DNA of 64,000 nt from Ensifer sp. WSM1721 (GTDB lineage: Bacteria; Pseudomonadota; Alphaproteobacteria; Rhizobiales; Rhizobiaceae): the NCBI RefSeq assembly GCF_000513895.2, contig NZ_CP165782.1:3148501-3212500 (forward strand). The letters are read 5' to 3'. Below are positions 18,050 to 28,924 of the stretch, one piece after another. Positions within the stretch are counted from its first letter, which is position 1. Each line of letters starts with the position of its first letter. The notes under the pieces were generated by a model. The model saw only the letters and a list, made by a program, of their open reading frames with translations. It ran no database searches and had not been told where the DNA came from. A program made the position numbers and the translations under genes.

Positions 18050-18613
18050 ATGACGAAACTCGAGAACCCTGTCCTGATGGCGACGATCGGCGCGGCGCAG
18101 GGGCTGCGCGGTGAGGTCCGGGTGAAGTCCTATACAGACGACCCGACGGCGCTCGGCGACTATGGCAACCTGCACAGCGAGGATGGCCGCGTCTTCGAAG
18201 TTCTGGAGATCCGCGAGGCCAAGAACGTGGTCGTCGTGCGTTTCCGCGGCATCAATGACCGCACCGCGGCCGAAGCGCTCAACGGCCTCGACCTCTTCAT
18301 CGAGCGTGACAACCTGCCCGACGAGGACCTCGACGAGGACGAGTTTTTCTATGCCGACCTTGAAGGGCTGGAGGCCATCGACGGCACGGGCAAAAGCTAC
18401 GGCTCCGTAACCGGCGTTTTCGACTTCGGTGCCGGCGATCTCCTGGAACTCAAAGGACCGGGCCGACGACCGGTCCTGATCCCGTTCACCGAATGGTCCG
18501 TGCTCGAAATCGATCTCGAGGCCGGCAAGCTGCTGGTCGATCCCGTCGCCGCCGGACTCGTCGACGACAAGGACGACGGCGCCGGCAAGCCGTTTCCGAC
18601 GAAGCGCAAGTGA
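18050..18613 (+). CDS. rimM: Ribosome maturation factor RimM
   Basis: 187 residues. RimM binds S19 and helps 30S head assembly. The RimM N domain has [16 protein letters not shown]. The PRC-barrel segment has Phe-Tyr-Ala-Asp-Leu-Glu-Gly, Gly-Ala-Gly-Asp-Leu-Leu-Glu, and Leu-Ile-Pro-Phe. I chose the ATG at 18050; the ATG at 18041 is a three-codon-longer alternative, and the frame is open further to 17930 without family resemblance. It is 10 bases upstream of trmD. Confidence 0.94.
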   Translation: MTKLENPVLMATIGAAQGLRGEVRVKSYTDDPTALGDYGNLHSEDGRVFEVLEIREAKNVVVVRFRGINDRTAAEALNGLDLFIERDNLPDEDLDEDEFFYADLEGLEAIDGTGKSYGSVTGVFDFGAGDLLELKGPGRRPVLIPFTEWSVLEIDLEAGKLLVDPVAAGLVDDKDDGAGKPFPTKRK

Positions 18614-18623
18614 GCTTTGCCAA

Positions 18624-19388
18624 ATGCTCTTTCGCGCAACGGTCCTGACGCTCTATCCGGAGATGTTCCCCGGGCATCTCGGTGTCTCGCTCGCCGGTAA
18701 GGCACTGGAGCGTGGGCAATGGTCGATCGAAGCCGTCCAGATTCGCGATTTCGCCGAGGACAAGCACCGCACGGTCGACGACACGCCGGCGGGCGGCGGC
18801 GCCGGAATGGTCTTGAAGCCGGACGTTCTCGCCCGCGCGATCGATCATGCTTCGGCGAATGACGGCCGGCCGCGTCTCTTGATGAGCCCCCGCGGTCGGC
18901 CCCTGACGCAGGCCCGCGTGCGCGAGCTCGCGGCCGGCCCCGGCGTCGTCGTCGTTTGCGGCCGCTTCGAAGGCGTGGACCAGCGGGTCATCGACACGCG
19001 CAATCTCGAGGAAGTCTCGATCGGAGACTACATTCTCTCCGGCGGCGAGCCGGCAGCGCTGGTCCTGCTCGACGCAGTGGTGCGGGTCCTTCCGGGTGTG
19101 ATGGGCAATGAACTTTCCGGCGTCCACGAGAGCTTCGAAGGCGGCATCCTGGAGCACCCGCATTACACGCGGCCGCAGGTCTTCGAGGGCCATGAAATTC
19201 CGGCAGTCCTCACCTCCGGCAATCACGGCGCCATCGCCAAATGGCGCGAGTCGGAAGCCCGCCGGCTGACGGCCGAGCGCCGGCCGGATCTTCTGGAGCG
19301 TGATCCGAAAAATGGGAACCGGTTTTCGGAAAAATCACGCGCAGATCAAAACCTGGAGCGCGATCCCGCTCAGCCGGTGAAGAAGTAA
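18624..19388 (+). CDS. trmD: tRNA (guanine(37)-N1)-methyltransferase TrmD
   Basis: 254 residues. It makes m1G37 in tRNAs using SAM. The knotted SPOUT core is clear: [19 protein letters not shown], and Gly-Asp-Tyr-Ile-Leu-Ser-Gly-Gly-Glu. After Arg-Arg-Pro-Asp-Leu-Leu the last 27 or so residues are encoded by a palindromic repeat (19307-19375) and are not conserved TrmD sequence. The stop lies 19 bases inside the convergent TauE gene. Confidence 0.96.
   Translation: MLFRATVLTLYPEMFPGHLGVSLAGKALERGQWSIEAVQIRDFAEDKHRTVDDTPAGGGAGMVLKPDVLARAIDHASANDGRPRLLMSPRGRPLTQARVRELAAGPGVVVVCGRFEGVDQRVIDTRNLEEVSIGDYILSGGEPAALVLLDAVVRVLPGVMGNELSGVHESFEGGILEHPHYTRPQVFEGHEIPAVLTSGNHGAIAKWRESEARRLTAERRPDLLERDPKNGNRFSEKSRADQNLERDPAQPVKK
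19307..19375. repeat. Palindromic repeat forming the 3' end of trmD
   Basis: GCGTGATCCGAAAA pairs with TTTTCGG and AAAATCACGC across GGAACCGG, with a second CTGGAGCG(C/T)GAT half-unit following. This is the gagc...ccgaaaa...ttttcgg rhizobial intergenic repeat form. It lies inside the coding sequence and encodes the trmD tail. Confidence 0.75.
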
Positions 19389-20116
19389 TAGGCGGCAAGC
19401 AACAGGCCGACCGCGACCACCAGCGCGCGCACGACCGCTTGCGGAACCCGCCGCGCCGTCCACACGCCCATGTAGCCGCCGAGTGCCGCGCCCGGCACCA
19501 TGATCGCGGCGTGCAGCCAGGAGACGACGCCGCCTGCGGCGAAGACGAGGATGGCGATCGCGGCGATGACGATCGAGACGAAGTTCTTGAGCGCATTCAG
19601 GCGGTGGTAGCCGCCACCGGTCGCAAGGCCGAGCACGGCCAGCATCATGATGCCCATGCCGGCGCCGAAGAAACCGCCATAGACGGAGGTCGCCATCTGG
19701 CTTGCGACGCCGAGCGGGCCGATCCGGTGCTCTTCGCTACGCGCCTTCGGCTTCAACAGGGGACCGGCCGCGAAGATCGCGGTGGCCGCGATCAGGAGCC
19801 ATGGCACCATCTGCCGGAAGGACGGATTGGAGAGCGACAGCAGAATGAGCGCGCCGGCAAGGCCCCCGACCGCGGAAATCGCACCGAGCACGATGGCGTT
19901 CCGCCGGTCGGCGCGGATCTCCTTGGCATAGGCGAGCGTCGAGGTGATGTAGCCCGGCAGCTGGATGATCGACGAGGTGGCGTTGGCGACGATCGGCGGC
20001 AGGCCGCCAAGGGTCATGGCGCCGAAGGTCAAGAAGGTGCCCCCGCCGGCAATGGCGTTGACGACGCCGGACAGGAATCCGGAAACAAAAAGCAAAAGGG
20101 CCTGGACGATCGTCAT
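19370..20116 (-). CDS. TauE/SafE-family sulfite/organic anion exporter
   Basis: 248 residues with about eight hydrophobic segments. The TauE/SafE signature Gly-x-x-[12 protein letters not shown] occurs near residue 18, and its second-half counterpart [11 protein letters not shown] near residue 140. Members export sulfite, sulfoacetate or related anions; this one's substrate is unknown. I chose the ATG at 20116, preceded by GGGGGAAG. It is inverted between trmD and rplS and its 3' end overlaps trmD by 19 bases. Confidence 0.87.
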   Translation of the reverse strand: MTIVQALLLFVSGFLSGVVNAIAGGGTFLTFGAMTLGGLPPIVANATSSIIQLPGYITSTLAYAKEIRADRRNAIVLGAISAVGGLAGALILLSLSNPSFRQMVPWLLIAATAIFAAGPLLKPKARSEEHRIGPLGVASQMATSVYGGFFGAGMGIMMLAVLGLATGGGYHRLNALKNFVSIVIAAIAILVFAAGGVVSWLHAAIMVPGAALGGYMGVWTARRVPQAVVRALVVAVGLLLAAYYFFTG

Positions 20117-20435
20117 GGCTTCCCCCGAACCGTGTCGCTCGGGGATAGCGGCTGGAGCAATCGACCGCAAGCGTCGTTCTCGCTTCCGGAAATTTCAGCC
20201 AATTCTGATAGAATGTTCTCCGACCGCGAGCGATGGGCGATAAAATCCGCTTTCGGGGATGACAAGGCCGGTCGTTTGGTGTATGTGCCGCCCCGGTTCG
20301 GGTTCTTTTCCCGTCGACCGTCAACAAAGAATGGCGAATCCGCTCCTGCCGTCAACCGGCAAAGCCTCAAGGCGAAGTCCCACAGGCCGATCGAGAGCGC
20401 TCTGGCTGTTTCAGAAGAACGCAAAGGTTAGACCT

Positions 20436-20969
20436 ATGAACATCATTCAGCAGCTTGAGGCCGAACAGGCCGCCAAGATCGCCGCCAAGCGCACCCTTCC
20501 CGATTTCTCCCCGGGCGACACGGTCCGCGTCAACGTCCGCGTTGTTGAAGGCAACCGTACTCGCGTCCAGGCCTATGAAGGCGTCTGCATCGCCCGCTCC
20601 GGTGGCGGCCTCAACGAGAGCTTCACCGTTCGCAAGATTTCCTACGGCGAAGGCGTCGAGCGCGTATTCCCGGTCTACTCTCCGCTCGTCGAGAGCGTCG
20701 AAGTGGTTCGCCGCGGTAAGGTTCGCCGCGCCAAGCTCTACTACCTGCGCGATCGCCGCGGCAAGTCGGCTCGTATCGTCGAGAACACCGGCACCCGCGC
20801 GCGCAAGCTGAACGAAGCCGAGCGTCAGGCCGTAGCCGACGAGAAGGCACGCATCGAGGCTGAGAAGGTCGCAGCCGCCCAGGCTCTGGCGGCCGAAAAG
20901 GCAGCAGCCGAAGCCGCCGAAGCAAAGGCAGCGGAAGAGGCAAAGGCAGCGGAAGCGGCTGCAGAATAA
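20436..20969 (+). CDS. rplS: 50S ribosomal protein L19
   Basis: 177 residues. The first 115 or so are L19 ([36 protein letters not shown]). About 55 residues of Ala/Glu/Lys repeats follow, a long helical tail typical of rhizobia. The true start is the ATG at 20436; the open frame upstream is not L19. Because the TauE gene intervenes, rplS must have its own promoter in the 319-base spacer after 20116, in which I see no other gene. Confidence 0.97.
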   Translation: MNIIQQLEAEQAAKIAAKRTLPDFSPGDTVRVNVRVVEGNRTRVQAYEGVCIARSGGGLNESFTVRKISYGEGVERVFPVYSPLVESVEVVRRGKVRRAKLYYLRDRRGKSARIVENTGTRARKLNEAERQAVADEKARIEAEKVAAAQALAAEKAAAEAAEAKAAEEAKAAEAAAE

Positions 20970-20995
20970 GACTTCAATTCCTCGGAATTGCAGAG

Positions 20996-21026
20996 AGGCG
21001 GCCCTTCGGGTCGCCTTTCTTTTTTT
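20996..21026 (+). terminator. Rho-independent terminator of rplS
   Basis: AGGCGGCCC (20996-21004) pairs with GGGTCGCCT (21008-21016), one G-T pair, three-base loop. It is followed by TTCTTTTTTT. It lies 27 bases after the stop. Confidence 0.93.
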
Positions 21027-21097
21027 AGACTATCTGCTTGTCTTCTCGCGAGAATTCGTGACATTTTCTGTCGCCACAAATTTCGGGAGTTTCTCCA

Positions 21098-21907
21098 ATG
21101 ACAATCCGTCGCCACGTGCTCGCGGGCATCGTCGCAGCCCTCGCCGTTCCATTCGCATTCTCTGCGCCCGTTCTCGCGAGCGACCTGCCGGACCTCGGCG
21201 GCAAGACGGTCGTCGTCGTGACCGAGAACGCCTATCCGCCGCTGCAATTCGTCGACCCTAAGACGGGCCAGGCCGTCGGCTGGGAGTATGATGCGATGAA
21301 CGAGATCGCCAAGCGGCTGAACTTCAAGGTCGAATACCAGAACACCAGTTGGGACGCGATGATCCAGGCGGTCTCCGACGGCCAGTACCAGATCGGCATG
21401 ACGGGCATCACCATCAAGGAAGATCGCAAGGAGAAGGTCGACTTCTCCGATCCCTATATGCGTTCGCAGCAGTTCATGCTGGTGCGTGGGGACGAGACGC
21501 GCTTCAAGGACGCCAAGAGCTTTGCCGCTGTCGAGGATGCGCTGATCGGCGCCCAGCCCGGCACCTCGCCCTTCTACACGGCCGTCTACGAGATTCTCGA
21601 CGGCAACGAGCAGAACCCGCGCATCAAGCTGTTCGAAACCTTCGGCGCGACGGTGCAGGCGCTCAAAGCCGGCGACGTCGACCTCGTGCTTACCGACAGC
21701 GTCGCCGCAAAGGGTTATGTCGATTCCTCCGGCGGCGCGCTCAAGGTCGTTGGCGAGCCGCTCGGCACCGAGGATTTCGGCTTCATCTTTCCGAAGGGTT
21801 CCGACCTCGTCGCTCCGATCAATGCCGCCATCAAGGCGCTGAAGGAGGACGGCACCTTCGACGCGCTGAACAAGAAGTGGTTCCTCGACTACAAGATGGG
21901 CGGCTGA
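21098..21907 (+). CDS. Polar amino-acid ABC transporter, periplasmic binding protein
   Basis: 269 residues with a signal peptide (about 1-28, Ala-Ser-Ala-type end). The mature part has the family-3 binding-protein signature: [10 protein letters not shown]-x-[12 protein letters not shown], and Gly-Met-Thr-Gly-Ile-Thr-Ile. The Arg/Asp ligands point to an amino-acid alpha-carboxylate and amine. GGGAG precedes the ATG. It pairs with the permease at 21980, across a palindromic repeat. Confidence 0.9.
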   Translation: MTIRRHVLAGIVAALAVPFAFSAPVLASDLPDLGGKTVVVVTENAYPPLQFVDPKTGQAVGWEYDAMNEIAKRLNFKVEYQNTSWDAMIQAVSDGQYQIGMTGITIKEDRKEKVDFSDPYMRSQQFMLVRGDETRFKDAKSFAAVEDALIGAQPGTSPFYTAVYEILDGNEQNPRIKLFETFGATVQALKAGDVDLVLTDSVAAKGYVDSSGGALKVVGEPLGTEDFGFIFPKGSDLVAPINAAIKALKEDGTFDALNKKWFLDYKMGG

Positions 21908-21912
21908 TCGCC

Positions 21913-21962
21913 GGAGCGGGATGAGGAAAGGTGTGTGCGGTTTTCCGCCCGCATCCCGCTCC
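21913..21962. repeat. GCGGGATG palindromic repeat between binding protein and permease
   Basis: GGAGCGGGATG (21913-21923) pairs with CATCCCGCTCC (21952-21962), with an inner GCGG/CCGC pair. It starts six bases after the binding-protein stop, a place where stable hairpins commonly keep the binding-protein message in excess. Confidence 0.85.
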
Positions 21963-21979
21963 AACTTATTGGAATCATA

Positions 21980-22798
21980 ATGGCGCCGGTATCTTCCGAG
22001 ACTTCCGAGAAGGGCGACTATCCCTGGTGGCTGGTCGCCCTTCTCTTGATCGCCGTGGCGCTCGCCGCGGTGATCGTCACCAACAACATCTTCGCACAGG
22101 TCTTCACCGTCGTTCTGAAGGGCATTGGCGTCACCGTCTTCGTGACGCTGGTGGGCTTCGCGCTCGCGACGGTGCTTGGTCTCGGCGTGGCATTAATGGC
22201 GCTCTCCGAACATGTGGCGCTGCGCCAGATCGCCCGCTTCTATACCGAAGTCATCCGCGGCGTGCCGATCCTCGTGCTCCTCTTCTATATCGCCTTCGTC
22301 GGCGCGCCGGCGCTGGTGGTTGTCGCCAACTTCGCCGCGGCGCCCTTGATCTCGGCCGGCTGGATGGAGCCGTTCGTCGTCCGCGACGTGTCGCTCATGT
22401 GGCGGGCGATCATGGCGCTGATGATCGGTTATTCGGCCTTCATCGCCGAAGTCTTCCGCGCCGGCATCCAGTCCGTCGACAAGGGACAGGTGGAGGCGGC
22501 GAAAGCGCTCGGGCTTTCGCGCTACCAGCGCTTTCGCCTCGTCGTCTTTCCGCAGGCGATCCGCGTCATCCTGCCGCCGCTCGGCAACGACTTCGTCGCC
22601 ATGGTCAAGGATTCTTCGCTCGTGTCGGTTCTCGGCGTCGCGGACATCACCCAGATGGGCAAGATCTATGCCTCCGGTTCCTTCCGCTTCTTCGAAACCT
22701 ATTCCATCGTCGCTTATGTCTATCTCGTCTTGACGATCGGCCTGTCGCTTGCGATCCGGGCGCTCGAGCGGCGGCTGAGAAGAACGGAAGCGCGATAG
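21980..22798 (+). CDS. Polar amino-acid ABC transporter, permease
   Basis: 272 residues with five or six membrane segments. The inner-membrane HisM/GlnP-type EAA loop is Gln-Val-Glu-Ala-Ala-Lys-Ala-Leu-Gly-Leu-Ser, followed by Phe-Pro-Gln-Ala-Ile-Arg. It also has Ile-Arg-Gly-Val-Pro-Ile-Leu-Val near residue 92. I chose the ATG at 21980, directly after the repeat. No ATPase gene follows; the next gene is on the other strand. The ATPase may be encoded elsewhere or shared with another importer. Confidence 0.9.
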   Translation: MAPVSSETSEKGDYPWWLVALLLIAVALAAVIVTNNIFAQVFTVVLKGIGVTVFVTLVGFALATVLGLGVALMALSEHVALRQIARFYTEVIRGVPILVLLFYIAFVGAPALVVVANFAAAPLISAGWMEPFVVRDVSLMWRAIMALMIGYSAFIAEVFRAGIQSVDKGQVEAAKALGLSRYQRFRLVVFPQAIRVILPPLGNDFVAMVKDSSLVSVLGVADITQMGKIYASGSFRFFETYSIVAYVYLVLTIGLSLAIRALERRLRRTEAR

Positions 22799-22894
22799 CT
22801 CAGCATCCGCTTCGAGAAGACCCTTCCTACAGGGGAAATGAGCTTCGATGCCGCGCGGGCACCGTCCTCGTCCCGAATGCGGAAAGGACCGATC

Positions 22895-24721
<1,827 letters not shown>

Positions 24722-24725
24722 GGCG

Positions 24726-25376
24726 TCAGGCTCCGGAAAGATCATAGGGACGGGCAAGCACGACCGCCCGGCCGGATTTCAGGGAAAGGCGGACCGGACC
24801 TTCCGCGACATTGGAAATCGTCCGGGAGGACCCGAATGGCAACCTAAAATCGCCGAGAGGATAGCGGGCGCTCTCGATCGACAGGCCCTCGAGTTCGGTG
24901 AAGCCAAGGATCGAGAACAGGCTGCCCTTCGGCAGGTCGATCTCCCGCGTGCCCGGCAGGAGCGGATAGGCCTCCTCTTCGCCGGAGGTCATGAACGAGG
25001 CGTATCCTTCTTCCGCAAGCGCCGCGAGCTGCAGGAGGTGCAGGAAGGCGTGGTCGCTGCGCGTACCGCCGAGCGCACCTGCAAAGATCAGCGAGGTTGC
25101 GCCGCGCGAAAGCGCCGCCTCGACTGCCATCTCGCCGTCGGTGACGTTCTTGGCGGCCGGATACTTCTCGCGCGGAACCTCGGCGAAATCCGAAAAGAGC
25201 GCCTCCTCGGTCGAGTCGAAGTCGCCCACCCAGAGATCAGGCACGACGCCGAGCGTCTTAGCGTGGCGCATGCCGCCATCGGCCGCGATGAAGCGGCTGC
25301 CGGAAAGTTGTGTTGCCAGGCGCTCTGTGAGCGTCAGGGCACCGCCGAGAAGGATGGTAAAGGTCGAACGGGTCAT
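24726..25376 (-). CDS. Thiamine pyrophosphokinase
   Basis: 216 residues. It transfers pyrophosphate from ATP to thiamine to give TPP. Family motifs: Leu-Leu-Gly-Gly at the N-terminus, Ala-Ala-Asp-Gly-Gly, Trp-Val-Gly-Asp-Phe-Asp-Ser, Asn-Val-Thr-Asp-Gly-Glu-Met-Ala, Gly-Gly-Thr-Arg-Ser-Asp-His, and a C-terminal Ser-Asn/Gly-Pro-Val-Arg-Leu domain. I took the ATG at 25376; the frame is open about 100 codons further but that part overlaps the neighbouring acetyltransferase gene. It is 0.9 kb from the riboswitch-controlled thiamine importer but points away from it, so the riboswitch does not cover it. Confidence 0.9.
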   Translation of the reverse strand: MTRSTFTILLGGALTLTERLATQLSGSRFIAADGGMRHAKTLGVVPDLWVGDFDSTEEALFSDFAEVPREKYPAAKNVTDGEMAVEAALSRGATSLIFAGALGGTRSDHAFLHLLQLAALAEEGYASFMTSGEEEAYPLLPGTREIDLPKGSLFSILGFTELEGLSIESARYPLGDFRLPFGSSRTISNVAEGPVRLSLKSGRAVVLARPYDLSGA

Positions 25377-25473
25377 GGCAGAAGCCCATAGCGCAAAGCG
25401 GCTCCCAAGGAAAAGGGCCGCGCGGTCCTTTCCGGCACGGTCACGCTCATTTCGCCAACGCGATCGCTTGGGA

Positions 25474-25956
25474 TCAGGTTCCCGACGCGCTATCGGGCAA
25501 GAGCATGCCGGCATAAATGCCGGGCGTCGAAACCGGAATCTCCACCGCACCGACGGCACGTGCATAGAAATCGACCGGGCCGGCGCCGCCAATGATCGCA
25601 TAGGCATAGCCGGCGGCGCGCATGGAAAGCAGGCTTTCGAGGAGCAGCGCTTCGCCGATGCCTCGCCCGCGCATCGCTTCGTCAACGCCCGTCGGTCCGA
25701 AGAAGCCGAGAGCCGTCACGTCGTGACAGGCAAAGCCCGCGAGCTGTCCCTGATATAGCGCAATGTGGATCCTGGTCGGCGTCGACGAAAATGCCGCTTC
25801 CGCCTCGCCTGCCCAACCGGCACCGAACCGCTCCTCGATCCACGAGACGACGATCCGCCGCTCGGGCGCCATCGCACGACGAATGCTGATGTCGGGGCCG
25901 AGCCGCGACGCGCTGGTTTCGGGCAGGGCATAGAGGCGAACGAGCATATCCGGCAT
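25474..25956 (-). CDS. GNAT-family N-acetyltransferase
   Basis: 160 residues. The acetyl-CoA loop is Met-Arg-Gly-Arg-Gly-Ile-Gly-Glu-Ala-Leu-Leu (about residues 98-108), preceded by a beta-4 strand with Cys-His-Asp-Val-Thr-Ala-Leu-Gly-Phe-Phe-Gly-Pro-Thr-Gly-Val. A C-terminal Asp-Phe-Tyr-Ala-Arg-Ala-Val-Gly-Ala follows. The ATG at 25956 has GAGG eight bases upstream. The substrate is unknown. It lies between the thiamine kinase gene and the TPP riboswitch, but that is no proof of a role in thiamine metabolism. Confidence 0.83.
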   Translation of the reverse strand: MPDMLVRLYALPETSASRLGPDISIRRAMAPERRIVVSWIEERFGAGWAGEAEAAFSSTPTRIHIALYQGQLAGFACHDVTALGFFGPTGVDEAMRGRGIGEALLLESLLSMRAAGYAYAIIGGAGPVDFYARAVGAVEIPVSTPGIYAGMLLPDSASGT

Positions 25957-26096
25957 GAAATGACCTCGATTGGCGAACAAAACGCCGCCGCCGTTGTTTG
26001 AATCTCGGAAACTCAGATAGCGCAGGCGGCTCGCAGCGCCAATGCTCCACGGAAACTCCGCTTGCCTTGGCTGCCGCCGAAAGCTAAATCTTTGCT

Positions 26097-26199
26097 GCTC
26101 TAACGGGGTGCCTGCGGTCCGAATACGACTAATGGCTGAGAGGCTTCGAGCCAACCCGCGGAACCTGATCCGGTTCATACCGGCGGAGGGATTAGAAGC
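26097..26199 (+). promoter_or_regulatory. TPP (THI-box) riboswitch ahead of thiBPQ
   Basis: The conserved aptamer elements occur in order: ACGGGGTGC (26103-26111), GGCTGAGA (26134-26141), ACCC (26154), GAACCTGATCCGGTTCATAC (26161-26180) and GGCGGAGGGATTAG. The outer GCTCTAA/TTAGAAGC pair closes P1. It lies 61 bases before thiB. The following CCCTTTTCCC could pair with the AGGGGGAG ribosome-binding site when TPP is bound, which suggests translational control (inference). Confidence 0.95.
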
Positions 26200-26259
26200 G
26201 ATCGGACCGATACGCCCTTTTCCCGTGCAGCATCAACAATAGGGGGAGAGGTGCCCTTC

Positions 26260-27288
26260 ATGTCCAGTTCACTCTACAGCACAGCCCTTAGCCGGCTTGC
26301 AATCGCCGCAGCGGCTGTCGCCGCGTTTTCCGCGCACGCGCTCGCCGCGGAAAAGACGCTGACGATCTACACCTATGAGAGCTTCATCACCGAATGGGGA
26401 CCGGGCGCCAAGGTCGCCGAGGCCTTCGAGAAGGACTGCGACTGCAAGGTCGACTATGTCGGCGTCGCCGACGGCGTAGAGCTCCTGACGCGCCTGAAGC
26501 TCGAAGGCGAAGGATCGAAGGCCGACATCGTGCTCGGCCTCGACACCAACCTCGTCGCCGAAGCGAAGGCCACCGGCCTCTTCGCCCCTCACGGCGTCGA
26601 TACCGCGGGCCTAAAGGTTCCGGGCGGTTTTTCCGACGACACCTTCATCCCCTATGACTACGGCCATTTCGCCGTGATCTACGACACCGAGACGATGAAG
26701 AACCCGCCCAAAAGTCTGAAGGAGCTGGTCGAGGGCGATCCTTCGCAGAAGATCGTCATCGAGGACCCGCGCACCTCGACGCCCGGCCTCGGCCTGCTGC
26801 TCTGGGTGAAATCAGTTTACGGTGACAAGGCCGGCGAGGCCTGGGAAAAGCTCAAGGAGCGCGTTCTAACTGTCACCCCCGGCTGGTCGGAAGCCTACGG
26901 CCTCTTCACCAAAGGCGAGGCACCGATGGTGCTGTCCTACACGACCTCGCCCGCCTACCACATGGTGGCTGAGAACACCGACCGCTACCAGGCCGCCTCC
27001 TTCGCCGAGGGCCATTACATCCAGATCGAAGTGGCCGGCATGACGCAGAACACGAAGGAGCCGGAGCTTGCGCGGAAGTTTCTCGCTTTCATGACGGGTC
27101 CCGAATTCCAGTCGATCATCCCGACGACCAACTGGATGATGCCGGTGGGAGCGACCAAGGAGCCGCTGCCGGAGGCCTTCGGCAAGCTCGTCAACCCGCA
27201 GAAGACCTTCCTGCTGCCATCCGAAGAGGTCGCCGCCAACCGCAAGGCGTGGGTCGACGAATGGCTGGCGGCGATGAGCAAGAACTGA
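26260..27288 (+). CDS. thiB: Thiamine ABC transporter, periplasmic binding protein
   Basis: 342 residues. Signal peptide about 1-30 ending Ala-Leu-Ala-Ala. The mature protein has the ThiB/iron-binding-protein fold with [28 protein letters not shown], and Ser-Tyr-Thr-Thr-Ser-Pro-Ala-Tyr-His. These match thiamine binding proteins closely. I chose the ATG at 26260; an in-frame GTG at 26251 lies too close to the GGGGGAG. The upstream TPP riboswitch confirms the substrate. Confidence 0.95.
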   Translation: MSSSLYSTALSRLAIAAAAVAAFSAHALAAEKTLTIYTYESFITEWGPGAKVAEAFEKDCDCKVDYVGVADGVELLTRLKLEGEGSKADIVLGLDTNLVAEAKATGLFAPHGVDTAGLKVPGGFSDDTFIPYDYGHFAVIYDTETMKNPPKSLKELVEGDPSQKIVIEDPRTSTPGLGLLLWVKSVYGDKAGEAWEKLKERVLTVTPGWSEAYGLFTKGEAPMVLSYTTSPAYHMVAENTDRYQAASFAEGHYIQIEVAGMTQNTKEPELARKFLAFMTGPEFQSIIPTTNWMMPVGATKEPLPEAFGKLVNPQKTFLLPSEEVAANRKAWVDEWLAAMSKN

Positions 27289-27295
27289 GGCCCGC

Positions 27296-28924
27296 TTGTT
27301 CGGCGCCACCGAGAACAGGATGACGACCGCCGCCGGGGCCTTGAGCCTCGGCGGCATTCTGCTTTTCGTCGGCCTCGCCGCCATCGCGCTGCTTGCTCAG
27401 TCCCGCGGCGGCGATGCCGGTCCACTGTTCGACGCCTATCTCTGGCGGGTGACGCGCTTCACCCTGCTGCAGGCAAGCCTCTCGACGCTCATCTCCGTCC
27501 TCTTCGCAATACCCGTCGCCCGCGCACTCGCCCGGCAGGCCTCTTTCCCCGGCCGTATCTGGGTGCTGCGGCTGATGGCCCTGCCGCTCGGCCTGCCCGC
27601 CCTCGTTGCCGCACTTGGGCTGATCGAAGTATGGGGCCGTCAGGGGCTTCTGAACACGGCGCTAGCGGCAGCCGGGCTGGCCCAGCCGATCAGCGTCTAT
27701 GGGCTCTTCGGCATTCTCACTGCCCACGTCTTCTTCAACATGCCGCTCGCCGCACGGCTGATGCTCGCAGGCATCGAGCGCATCCCTGCCGAATACTGGC
27801 GAACCTCCGCCAATCTCGGGATGGGCCCGCTCGCGACCCTCCGCTTCATCGAATGGCCGGCGATCCGTGGCCTGCTCCCCGGTATCGCCGGCCTCATCTT
27901 CATGCTCTGCGCCACCAGCTTCACGCTGGTGCTGACGCTCGGCGGCGGCCCGGCCGCAAGCACGATCGAGGTGGCGATCTACCAGGCGCTCCGCTTCGAT
28001 TTCGACCCGCCGCGGGCGATCGCCCTTTCCGGGCTCCAGGTCGCGCTCACCGGCGCTTTGCTTATCCTGCTGAAATTCATTGCGCCGCCGCCCGAGGAGG
28101 GAGAGACGACCGGCAGGGCAATCCGGCGCTTCGACGGCGCAAGGGGGATGTCGCAACTTTTCGACCGGATCTGGCTTGCGCTTGCCATAGCCTTCGTCGG
28201 CGTGCCTTTTGCGGCGATCGCCTATTCCGGAGCGAAGGCGGATTTGCTCCGTCTCGTTCGCGAGCCGGCATTCCACCATGCGCTTGCCATGAGCATGATG
28301 ATCGCCCTCCTTTCCGCCACGGTCTCGGTCGTGATGACGGCACTGATGATCCGCGCGGAGCGCCTCGCGCTCGCGCCGCGGCGCCCGCGAAGGGCAGCGC
28401 GCCTCTTTGCCGGCGCAATCGAATCCAGCACGTCCTTTATCCTGCTGGTCCCGCCCGTCGTGCTCGGCGCCGGATGGTTTCTGCTGCTCAGGCCCCTCGG
28501 CGATGTCGCCCGTTTCGCACCGGCGATCGTCATCGCCATCAACGCGCTGATGGCGCTCCCTTTCGTCTACCGCGTGCTTGCCCCCGCCATGGCGACGCAT
28601 GCCGTACGCACCGAGCGTCTGGCCGCAAGCCTTGGCATTGGCGGTTTTCATCGCCTGCGATGGATCGATTGGCCGGCGCTCAGAAGGCCTCTTCTCATGG
28701 CCTTGTCCTTTGCCATGGCGCTCTCTCTCGGCGATCTCGGCGCCATAGCCCTGTTCGGCTCCGAGGAGATGGTGACACTGCCGTTCCTGCTCTACAGCCG
28801 TATGGCAAGCTACCGCACCGCTGACGCCGCCGGCCTTGCCTTGATGCTCGGGCTCGTCTGCCTGATCTTGACCGTGCTCGGCACCGCCGGCGAGGAGAAA
28901 CCGCCCGAAGGACGAAGCGCATGA
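27296..28924 (+). CDS. thiP: Thiamine ABC transporter, fused permease
   Basis: 542 residues with about twelve membrane segments, two permease halves fused as usual for ThiP. EAA-type loops occur in each half (Tyr-Trp-Arg-Thr-Ser-Ala-Asn-Leu-Gly-Met-Gly and Thr-Glu-Arg-Leu-Ala-Ala-Ser-Leu-Gly-Ile-Gly). The TTG at 27296 has GAGG five bases upstream and begins eight bases after the thiB stop; the ATG at 27320 is the alternative. The stop overlaps thiQ as ATGA. Confidence 0.93.
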   Translation: MFGATENRMTTAAGALSLGGILLFVGLAAIALLAQSRGGDAGPLFDAYLWRVTRFTLLQASLSTLISVLFAIPVARALARQASFPGRIWVLRLMALPLGLPALVAALGLIEVWGRQGLLNTALAAAGLAQPISVYGLFGILTAHVFFNMPLAARLMLAGIERIPAEYWRTSANLGMGPLATLRFIEWPAIRGLLPGIAGLIFMLCATSFTLVLTLGGGPAASTIEVAIYQALRFDFDPPRAIALSGLQVALTGALLILLKFIAPPPEEGETTGRAIRRFDGARGMSQLFDRIWLALAIAFVGVPFAAIAYSGAKADLLRLVREPAFHHALAMSMMIALLSATVSVVMTALMIRAERLALAPRRPRRAARLFAGAIESSTSFILLVPPVVLGAGWFLLLRPLGDVARFAPAIVIAINALMALPFVYRVLAPAMATHAVRTERLAASLGIGGFHRLRWIDWPALRRPLLMALSFAMALSLGDLGAIALFGSEEMVTLPFLLYSRMASYRTADAAGLALMLGLVCLILTVLGTAGEEKPPEGRSA

